From NCBI GenBank assembly GCA_044449445.1, contig JBIOIA010000010.1, forward strand, positions 1 through 28,019: DNA of 28,019 bases. Reading direction: 5' to 3'. Origin of the DNA: DASXPG01 sp044449445 (GTDB lineage: Bacteria; Gemmatimonadota; Gemmatimonadetes; Gemmatimonadales; JACORV01). The notes under the pieces were generated by a model. That model worked only from the letters and a program-made list of their open reading frames with translations. It ran no database searches and was not told the origin of the DNA. Shown piece after piece: positions 15,204 through 21,632 of the stretch (position 1 is its first letter; each line of letters opens with the position of its first letter). The position numbers and the translations under genes were made by a program.

Positions 15204-16189
15204 CCCTGCCCCCTCTTCTCTCTGAGGCGCTTCTGGAGCGCCCGGTCCGCGACCTTCACCTTCTCCCTGGCCTCCGAGGCGGCGCGCTTGTCTTCCCAGC
15301 TCGCGCGTGTCTTGAGCTCGCGCACCAGCTTGTGGAACCCCGCCAGCCGCGCCGCGTCGAGCGTGCCGGCTTGGGCGGCCGCCTTCACCGCGCAATCCGG
15401 CTCCGGGCCGTGCGTGCAATCGCCGAACGCGCACGATTCCGCCAGCGTCTCGATGTCGTCGAACGCGCTCAGCAGCCCGTGGCCCGCCTCGGCGATCTGG
15501 AGCTCGCGCATGCCCGGCGTGTCGATCAGGATGCCGCCGCCCGGCAGCAGCACGAGCTCGCGCCGGGTGGTCGTGTGGCGCCCCTTGTCGTCGCCCTCGC
15601 GGACCTCGCCCGTCGCCTGCCGCTCGAAGCCGAGGATCCGGTTGATGAGCGTGGACTTGCCGACGCCCGAGGAGCCGAGCAGCGCGCCGGTCCGGTGCGG
15701 CTTCAGAAGCTCCAGCAGCGCGTCCACGCCGAGCCCGGTCTTGGCGCTGGTCACGATCACCGGCACGCCGGCCGCCGCGGTCTCGGCTGCACGCACCATG
15801 TCCGCCCGGTCAAGGGCTCGATCGGCTTTCGACAGCACGACGACCGGCGCGGCGCCGCTTTCCCACGCGAGCGTGAGGTAGCGCTCGAGACGCCGCGCGC
15901 TCAATTCGGCGTTGAGTGACGTGACGACAAACACGACGTCCACGTTGGCGGCCACGATCTGGTCGGCGCGTTCTCTTCCCGCGGCCTTGCGGGTGAACAC
16001 GCTGGTCCGTGGCAGCACGGCCTCGATGGTCCCCGGCCCGTCCCCGCGCAGCGACACCGCGACCCAGTCGCCGACCGCCGGCAAGTCGAGCCGCCCGCGC
16101 GATTCGTGCCGCAGCCGCCCCGACACCGATGCCAGGGCTTCGCCCTGCTCCGACAGGACCTCGTACTTGGCGCGATGCTCCACCGCCAC
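15200..16189 (-). CDS. rsgA: Ribosome small-subunit-dependent GTPase A
   Basis: RsgA is a circularly permuted GTPase that acts in late maturation of the 30S subunit. An OB-fold (GDWVAVSLRGDG, about residues 40-50) precedes the permuted G domain: G4 LSKAD, G5 TSAKTGLG, G1 GSSGVGKSTLIN and G3 DTPGM. The zinc finger CAFGDCTHGPEPDC and a basic C-terminal helix follow. Coordinates use the first permitted in-frame start, GTG 16189. However, the 36 codons upstream encode conserved-looking family sequence (LEALGWNERFAAGFAALG, LVPAR), and contain no ATG, GTG or TTG before the in-frame TAG at 16312-16310. The true protein may start at CTG 16297 or by another route (see findings). The stop overlaps the hydrolase start. 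Confidence 0.9.
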   Translation of the reverse strand: MAVEHRAKYEVLSEQGEALASVSGRLRHESRGRLDLPAVGDWVAVSLRGDGPGTIEAVLPRTSVFTRKAAGRERADQIVAANVDVVFVVTSLNAELSARRLERYLTLAWESGAAPVVVLSKADRALDRADMVRAAETAAAGVPVIVTSAKTGLGVDALLELLKPHRTGALLGSSGVGKSTLINRILGFERQATGEVREGDDKGRHTTTRRELVLLPGGGILIDTPGMRELQIAEAGHGLLSAFDDIETLAESCAFGDCTHGPEPDCAVKAAAQAGTLDAARLAGFHKLVRELKTRASWEDKRAASEAREKVKVADRALQKRLREKRGQG

Positions 16190-16309
16190 GCGCGCCGGGA
16201 CCAGTCGCGCGCTCCCGAGCGCGGCGAAGCCGGCGGCGAACCGCTCGTTCCATCCCAGCGCCTCGAGCGTGGCCGCCTCCGTCCGCCGGTCCGCCAGTCC
16301 GCCCGCCGC

Positions 16310-17710
16310 CTAACGCTCCGGGGAAGGCGCCGCCGGGCCGCGCGGCTGGCGCTCCGGCATGTCGGCCACCACGTACGCCATGATCGCCATCGCCGCGACG
16401 CACTGCGCCATCTCGCGCGGATCGAGCTTGTCCACCGTGTCGCCGTCGCTGTGGTGAAACCAGAAGTACCTCGAACCATCCGTGCCCAGGCCCATGCCCG
16501 GCACGCCGCGTGTCATGATCGGCTCGATGTCGGTGCCGCCACCCTGGCGGTCGATCGTGTCGGCGCCGAGTGGACGCAGCAGCGTCACGATGTCCCGCAC
16601 CATCGCGCGCGCGCTGTCGCTGCCGGTGAAACCGAAGCCGTTCGGCTTGAACACGCCGCCGTCGCTCTCGATCGCCAGCAGGTGATCGTCCAGCTCCGCC
16701 GCGTGCCGGTCGCGATAGCCGTCGCCGCCGCGCGTCCCGTTCTCCTCGTTGGTCCAGCCGATCACGCGGATCGTGCGCCGCGGAACCAGGCCGAGGCGTT
16801 TCAGCAGCCGCACGGCCTCCCAGCTCACCACCACGCCGCCCGCGTCGTCCATCGCGCCGGTGCCGACGTCCCATGAATCCATGTGGCCCGACAGGATGAC
16901 GATTTCCTGCGGCCGCTCGCGTCCGGCGAGCTCGCCGATCGTGTTGCGCGAGGGCGCGTCGGGCAGAGTCTGCGCGTGCATCACCAGCTTCACGACGACG
17001 TGCTGTCCGCGGTCCTGCATGCGATGCAGCATCATCGCGTCCTCGACGGCAAGGGCGGCGGTCGGAATCCGCGGCGTCATCGAGTCGTAGCCCATCACGC
17101 CGGTGTGCGGCGAGTGGATCGAGTAGGCCGCCACCGAGCGGATCAGGGCCGCAGCGGCGCCCAGCTTCGCCGCCGCGACCGCGGCGCCGAAGCGGTAGCG
17201 CACGGTCGCGCCGTAGCTCACGTATGGCTCGTCGAACAGCACGATCTTCCCGCGCGCCTCGGCGGCGCGGCGGGTCAGCTCATCGAACGAGGAAACGACC
17301 AGCACCTCCGCCGTGATTCCGCGATCCGGCGTGCCCACGCTGCCGCCCAGTCCCAGCATCGAGAGGTGTGCCGCGCGCGGCTCGACCAGGTCGGCCGACT
17401 CCTCCCCGCGCACCCAATGCGGCACCATCACCGGCTCGCCGCGCACGTTGTCGAGGCCATCTCGACGCATCTGCTCCAGCACCCAGTCGATGGTGTGCTC
17501 GAGCGCGGCCGAACCCGACAGGCGGTTGCCGAACCGGTCGGTCAGCTCCGCGAGTCGGTTCCAGGCCGAGCTGTCGCGCAGCGCGGAGGCGAGAATGCTG
17601 TCGGCCTGGGGGCGGTAGCGATCGGCGAGGGACTGGGCATGGAGGCGCGAGACAACGAGCGCCGTGCCGGCCAGAAGGCCGGCCAGGACCCGCGAACGGA
17701 CGATAGACAT
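16310..17710 (-). CDS. Secreted M28-family zinc aminopeptidase/carboxypeptidase
   Basis: The 466-residue product has a signal peptide (about 1-25, ending SRLHAQ). A protease-associated (PA) domain is inserted at about residues 110-240, and the M28 peptidase core resembles plasma glutamate carboxypeptidase. The co-catalytic zinc site is complete: His and Asp in SGHMDSWDVGTGAMDDAGG, the catalytic Glu and its metal-binding neighbour in TNEENGTRGG, Asp in ESDGG, and His in FHHSDGDTVD. It would cleave dipeptides or N-terminal residues in the periplasm or outside. The ATG lies five bases after the ATP-grasp stop. The TAG stop is in the same frame as rsgA, with no other stop between them. Confidence 0.93.
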   Translation of the reverse strand: MSIVRSRVLAGLLAGTALVVSRLHAQSLADRYRPQADSILASALRDSSAWNRLAELTDRFGNRLSGSAALEHTIDWVLEQMRRDGLDNVRGEPVMVPHWVRGEESADLVEPRAAHLSMLGLGGSVGTPDRGITAEVLVVSSFDELTRRAAEARGKIVLFDEPYVSYGATVRYRFGAAVAAAKLGAAAALIRSVAAYSIHSPHTGVMGYDSMTPRIPTAALAVEDAMMLHRMQDRGQHVVVKLVMHAQTLPDAPSRNTIGELAGRERPQEIVILSGHMDSWDVGTGAMDDAGGVVVSWEAVRLLKRLGLVPRRTIRVIGWTNEENGTRGGDGYRDRHAAELDDHLLAIESDGGVFKPNGFGFTGSDSARAMVRDIVTLLRPLGADTIDRQGGGTDIEPIMTRGVPGMGLGTDGSRYFWFHHSDGDTVDKLDPREMAQCVAAMAIMAYVVADMPERQPRGPAAPSPER

Positions 17711-17715
17711 GCGGT

Positions 17716-18948
17716 CTAAGCTAACTCGAAGCCGAGCTTCGCGTGCGCGGCCCGGACCGCCTGGACGGCGGTTTCACTGTGCTCTGCGCGCGCGTAGATG
17801 AAGCCCAGGTAACGGTTGCCTTCGGGCAGCGGCTCGAGCGCCTGGCCGACGTGCGCCGTGATCACCACGTCCTCGACGCGAGCGACCCGCTTCGCCTCGT
17901 CCACGCCGCTGACGCCCAAGAGCGTACCGGCCCGCGGCACCGGGATCATGTACACCGCGGCGGCAAGTCTCTCCCGTTCCCACGCTCCTGCGCTCCCACG
18001 CTCCCACGCCTTCAGCGCAGCCTCCAGAAGCACTTCCTCGAGCGAGACCCGACCGTGCGGGCCGAAGCGCAGCACCGCGCTGCACCGCCCGCCGATGGGC
18101 CGGGCCGCCAGCTCGATCAGCCAGGCGCCCGCGTCGTTGAGCCGCACCTCGGCGTGCACGCTTCCGCGGGTGAGACCGATGGCACGGGCGGCGCGCTCGA
18201 CGCAGGAGGTCACGCGCCGCTGGTCGGCCATTGGCAGCGTGCTCGGCGTCGCGTAGATCGTCTCCGCGAAGAACGGACCGTCGAGCGGATCGGGCTTGTC
18301 GAACAGCGCGAGCACGACGAGACGTCCGTCCTCGAGACAGCCTTCGAGCGCCAGCTCGACACCGGGCACGAACGCCTCGACCAGGAACTCGGGCTGCGCC
18401 CCGCTCGCTCCCACGATTCCGCGCAGCCGCTCGGCCGCCCGGACGAAGCCGTCCGAATCGTCGGCGCGCATCACCCCGCGGCTCATGGATTCGTGCAGCG
18501 GCTTGAGGACGCACGGATACGCCTGGGCAGCCGCCGCGCCCGCGAGGTCGTCGTCGAAGCGGTGCAGCGCGAACGCGGGCGCAGGCAGCCCGGCGCGTGC
18601 AAGGAGCGTGCGCTGCCGGAACTTGTCGCGCGCGGCCTCGCACCCCTCGAGTTCGGCGTGCCGGAGCCCGAGGGCGCGGGCGGCCGCCGCCGCGAGTACC
18701 GCCGTCTCGTCGTCCACGCCGAACACGGCCGCCACGGGATTCCGGGTGGCGAGTTCCATGATTCGCCTCGTGACGTTGTCGACGCTCCTGAAGTCCAATG
18801 CGAGGAGGTTGTCCGGCTGCGAGAAGCCGAACACGCTGGCGTGATCGGTTCCAACCGTGACGTCGGCGCCCAATCGTCGGGCGGCTTCGAGGAACGCGCC
18901 GGCCTGATAGGTGGTAGAAGGGAGCAGCAGGAGGACACGGGGCGGCAC
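17716..18948 (-). CDS. ATP-grasp domain ligase of unknown substrate
   Basis: The 410-residue product has the three-part ATP-grasp layout of the carbamoyl-phosphate-synthase/carnosine-synthase-like group. It has an N-terminal Rossmann-like preATP domain (VLLLLPSTTYQAGAFLEAARRLG), the ATP-binding lysine region (YPCVLKPLHESMSRGV), the FLVEAFVPGVELALEG strand, and the metal/phosphate region (VHAEVRLNDAGAWLIELAARPIGG). Such enzymes join a carboxylate to an amine through an acyl phosphate. The acceptor cannot be told from sequence. Around residues 313-326 an 8-bp repeat is translated as KAWERGSAGAWERER, apparently an insertion into a loop. GTG 18948 is the first gene of the twelve-gene minus-strand chain. 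An adjacent secreted dipeptidase-like M28 enzyme raises the possibility of a peptide product. Confidence 0.87.
   Translation of the reverse strand: MPPRVLLLLPSTTYQAGAFLEAARRLGADVTVGTDHASVFGFSQPDNLLALDFRSVDNVTRRIMELATRNPVAAVFGVDDETAVLAAAAARALGLRHAELEGCEAARDKFRQRTLLARAGLPAPAFALHRFDDDLAGAAAAQAYPCVLKPLHESMSRGVMRADDSDGFVRAAERLRGIVGASGAQPEFLVEAFVPGVELALEGCLEDGRLVVLALFDKPDPLDGPFFAETIYATPSTLPMADQRRVTSCVERAARAIGLTRGSVHAEVRLNDAGAWLIELAARPIGGRCSAVLRFGPHGRVSLEEVLLEAALKAWERGSAGAWERERLAAAVYMIPVPRAGTLLGVSGVDEAKRVARVEDVVITAHVGQALEPLPEGNRYLGFIYARAEHSETAVQAVRAAHAKLGFELA
17969..18010. repeat. CTCCCACG-type repeat inside the ATP-grasp gene
   Basis: About five units (CTCCCGTT, CCCACG, CTCCTGCG, CTCCCACG, CTCCCACG), two of them perfect, lie in frame within the coding region and add roughly 14 residues. 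The unit is the same as at 8348-8379. Confidence 0.85.
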
Positions 18949-19044
18949 GCCGGAAGATCGGCCAGGAGCCGCCCGGCGGTCAACGCGGCTCCCCGCCCCG
19001 GGCGACCCGCGCAGCGCCTCTCAACGGAGAACGGAGCCGGACCC
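18949..19044. promoter_or_regulatory. Divergent promoter region ahead of the twelve-gene run and the lipoprotein gene
   Basis: These 96 bases separate the minus-strand GTG of the ATP-grasp gene from the plus-strand ATG of the lipoprotein gene. They are the only obvious place for the promoter of the 12-kb minus-strand transcription unit. GGAG at 19033-19036 serves the lipoprotein gene. No clear -35/-10 pair or operator palindrome could be identified by eye. Confidence 0.4.
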
Positions 19045-19674
19045 ATGTCCAGGGATCGCACGCAATTCTCTATGGTGGTGGCCTGCGGCGCCCTTGCATT
19101 CGCGGCCTGTGCGCCGGCCGTTCGCAGCGACCGGGACGAAAGCATTCCGGTCCCGCGGGGCGCCACGTGGGCTTGGGAGACGGCGCCCATGCCCCGCTCG
19201 CCGTACGAGCCGCCCGCCCCTGACACCACGGACGAGGGGCGCCAGCGTCCGCGCGGAATGGGCCCGCGCTACGGCATGGGCGGCGAGGCGCGGAACATCC
19301 CGTTCGACGACGCGATCTTCTCGCAGCGGTTCCGGCGCGCCGCCGAGACCGCGATGCAGGCGAAGGGCTTTCACAAGGCGGACGACCCGTCACAGGCCGA
19401 GTTCCTGCTGGGCTTCGACCTCAGCGGCGCGCTCATGCGCCGCGGAGGGACCTTCGTGGGCGTCGGCGGCGGATGGGGCGGTCCCTACGGGATGTATCCG
19501 CCGCCCTACCGGGGCAACCCGCGCGATATCCGGCTGCTGGTGATGTTGCGGCAGCGCGAGCGCGGCGACGTCGCATGGCGAGCGTCGTACATCATGGACA
19601 TCTACGACATGCGGGAGTCATCGCAGTCGAGTGTGCAGAAGATCGCCAACAAGGTCCTGCGCGAGCTGCGCTGA
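19045..19674 (+). CDS. DUF4136-type outer lipoprotein
   Basis: The 209-residue product has a lipoprotein signal whose lipobox is LAFAAC, with the acylated Cys at about residue 22. A proline-rich low-complexity section (about 35-75) follows. The C-terminal domain then has the features of DUF4136: a nucleotide-free beta/alpha fold containing FSQRFRRAAETAMQAKGFHKAD, SQAEFLLGFDLSG, a Gly/Tyr/Pro-rich loop, and a closing QKIANKVLRELR helix. DUF4136 proteins are lipoproteins of unknown role, often in the outer membrane. ATG 19045 has GGAG eight bases upstream. The gene is divergent from the ATP-grasp gene and ends 23 bases from the convergent nfu gene. Confidence 0.82.
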   Translation: MSRDRTQFSMVVACGALAFAACAPAVRSDRDESIPVPRGATWAWETAPMPRSPYEPPAPDTTDEGRQRPRGMGPRYGMGGEARNIPFDDAIFSQRFRRAAETAMQAKGFHKADDPSQAEFLLGFDLSGALMRRGGTFVGVGGGWGGPYGMYPPPYRGNPRDIRLLVMLRQRERGDVAWRASYIMDIYDMRESSQSSVQKIANKVLRELR

Positions 19675-19697
19675 TCGCGCAACTCGCGCCGAGCGCG

Positions 19698-20291
19698 CTA
19701 TTTGGCGGCGGCGAAGTAGGGGTTGCTGCCGGAGCTGTGGTCGGTGACGTCGACGATGCCGCGCACTTCCGGCGCAACCTGCTTGAGCGTCGCTTCGATT
19801 CCCTGGCGCAGCGTGACGTCCGCCATGCCGCATCCCTGGCATCCGCCCTGGAGCCGCAGCATCACCACGGCGTCCTGCACGTCGATGAGATCCACGTGAC
19901 CGCCGTGCCGCGCGACCATCGGATTGATCCTGGTATCGAAGACCATCGACACCTTGTCGTAGAGCGCGTCGTCGGCACCGCGCTCGTCGGACGCGGGGCG
20001 CGCGGCAATCGGCGGCGCGGCCGAGGCGAGGGCCGCGCGGATCGCGGCGCCGACCTGCTTGCCGGCCGATTGCCACGGCGTGGCGTCGTCCTTGGTCACG
20101 CTCACGGTATGGCCGGACACCATGACCTCGCTGACGCCGGCGACCCTGAAGATCGCCTCGGCCAGCGGGGAACCGATTGCTTCCTCTGCTCCCGCGAAGC
20201 GCCGCACGCCGCCATCCAGGAGCGGCACGCTCACCACGAACTTGCAGTGCTGGACGTCGGCGGGCTCCGCCGTGATCTTGATCTCCTCCAT
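19698..20291 (-). CDS. Nfu-type iron-sulfur cluster scaffold/carrier
   Basis: The 197-residue product has the two-domain Nfu plan. The N-terminal Nfu_N-like domain (about 1-88: FVVSVPLLDGG, GSPLAEAIFRVAGVSEVMVSGHTVSVTK) is followed by a linker and a C-terminal NifU-like domain (about 110-190). The cluster-binding CxxC lies in GGCQGCGMADVTLRQGIE (Cys about 150 and 153). Such proteins carry 4Fe-4S or 2Fe-2S clusters to target enzymes; the xanthine dehydrogenase on this strand is a possible but unproven client. It is a monocistronic-looking gene, convergent with the lipoprotein gene and divergent from the TPR gene. Confidence 0.92.
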   Translation of the reverse strand: MEEIKITAEPADVQHCKFVVSVPLLDGGVRRFAGAEEAIGSPLAEAIFRVAGVSEVMVSGHTVSVTKDDATPWQSAGKQVGAAIRAALASAAPPIAARPASDERGADDALYDKVSMVFDTRINPMVARHGGHVDLIDVQDAVVMLRLQGGCQGCGMADVTLRQGIEATLKQVAPEVRGIVDVTDHSSGSNPYFAAAK

Positions 20292-20365
20292 GCACGGAAT
20301 CTCGATGGATGGGCCGCTCCGGTCAAACGGCCACGTTGCGCCGGCGCCGGAGCCGCTCCATTGTC

Positions 20366-21580
20366 ATGGCCATGGTTAGGCTCCGGACGCTGAGATTCCT
20401 CCTGTTGCTCACGGGCGCGATGGCCCTGCCCCTGGAGGCCCAGCGTGCGCCCCGGAGGCCCCACCTGTCCGGCGACGCCGACACCAACGACGCCGTGTCC
20501 TACTTCCAGCTCGGCGCCGAGCGCCTGGAGCGGAATCCCGGGGCCGCGGCGGACGCCTTCTGGTGGGCGGCCCGGCTCGACCCCTTGTCGGCGCAGGTGT
20601 GGTACGGCCAGTACCAGGCGCAGCTGGCTCGGGATCCGTCGCGCTACGTGCGCTACGTGCTCCGCGAGGCGCGGACGCTCCAGGTGCCGGAGGTCGTGGC
20701 GATCGACTCACTGCGGCTGCGCGCCATCGCCCTCGATCCGTTCGTACACCGCGGGCTGGAGGAGCCGCTCCTCAAGGCGTACGCCCGCGAGTCCATCCCG
20801 CGCGATGAGTTCCTGGGTCGCGGCGACGCGATCTCGGACCCGGAGCAGGTCGCCCAGATGGAGCGCTACTTCCGGGAGACGGACCCTTACCTGGCCGGGG
20901 TCTTCGCCTACAGCCACGGCGAGCTGAGCAGTGCGGTCCGGTACTGGGGCAACGCGCTGGCCAGCCGCGAGCATGACTGGATGTGGGCCGAGCGGGGTGC
21001 GGCGTTCGTCGAGCTGCGGCAGATGGACAGCGCGCGCGCGAACTTCACGCACGCCATCGACCGCGCGCGCGGCGGTGACGAGCTGCACCATGTCTGGGAG
21101 ACGTCGGCCGCCTACCAGTGCGCGCTCGGCCGGGTGCTCGAGGACACGCGCAACTGGGCCGCGGCGCGCGACGCCTACCAGAACGCCACCGCCGCGAATG
21201 CTTCGTACTATCCCGCCTGGCTGCGCCTCGGCGTGCTCGGGCTGCGCACCGGCGACACGACGAGCGCGATCGACGCGCTGAAACGCGAGCTGGGGCTCCA
21301 GCCGGACGATTACTTCGCGCACGTGACGCTCGGCGCGGCGTTAGGCAACCGGGGAGAGCGGGATTCCTCGCTGGCGCACCTGCGCCGCGCCACCGAGATC
21401 GAGCCGTGGGCCTCGGGCAGCTGGCTGCTGCTGGCGCGCGCGCTCGACACCTCGAACGACTCGACCCGGGCGATCGCCTCGTTCCAGCGGTACCTCGCGC
21501 TCGCTCCGCGGAACGACCCGGCGCGGCTGATCGCGGGGCGCCGAATCGAGTTGCTCCAGCCTGCCGCCGCCCGACCCTGA
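20366..21580 (+). CDS. Secreted tetratricopeptide-repeat protein
   Basis: The 404-residue product has an N-terminal signal peptide (VRLRTLRFLLLLTGAMALPLEAQ, cleavage after AQ). It has an alpha-helical body with TPR-like repeats at about 40-75 (AVSYFQLGAERLERNPGAAADAFWWAARLDP), 225-260, 300-340 (SYYPAWLRLGVLGLRTGDTTSAIDALKRELGLQPDDY), and 345-395. It probably acts as a periplasmic scaffold; no partner can be named. ATG 20366 was chosen over the ORF extension upstream because that would add a long Arg-rich lead; ATG 20372 is equally plausible. The gene is followed after 52 bases by the metalloprotease on the same strand, so they may share a transcript. Confidence 0.82.
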   Translation: MAMVRLRTLRFLLLLTGAMALPLEAQRAPRRPHLSGDADTNDAVSYFQLGAERLERNPGAAADAFWWAARLDPLSAQVWYGQYQAQLARDPSRYVRYVLREARTLQVPEVVAIDSLRLRAIALDPFVHRGLEEPLLKAYARESIPRDEFLGRGDAISDPEQVAQMERYFRETDPYLAGVFAYSHGELSSAVRYWGNALASREHDWMWAERGAAFVELRQMDSARANFTHAIDRARGGDELHHVWETSAAYQCALGRVLEDTRNWAAARDAYQNATAANASYYPAWLRLGVLGLRTGDTTSAIDALKRELGLQPDDYFAHVTLGAALGNRGERDSSLAHLRRATEIEPWASGSWLLLARALDTSNDSTRAIASFQRYLALAPRNDPARLIAGRRIELLQPAAARP

Positions 21581-21632
21581 GCCGGGGCGCCCGATCCGAC
21601 TCGCACGCACACCGCCACACGACGGGATCCGA

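Noticed and set aside
13677..15881. A 734-codon open frame on the plus strand, antisense to the hydrolase and rsgA
   Set aside because: It lies opposite two clear genes, is rich in Arg/Ala/His as expected for GC-driven antisense frames, and has no recognisable domain.
19675..19697. Possible terminator between the convergent lipoprotein and nfu genes
   Set aside because: The 23 bases contain short GC inverted pieces only, with no stable stem followed by a T-run on either strand.
5082..21346. GTTAGGC motifs as integron attC sites
   Set aside because: The sites are single, mostly inside genes, lack the paired inverted R and L boxes, and no integrase gene is present.
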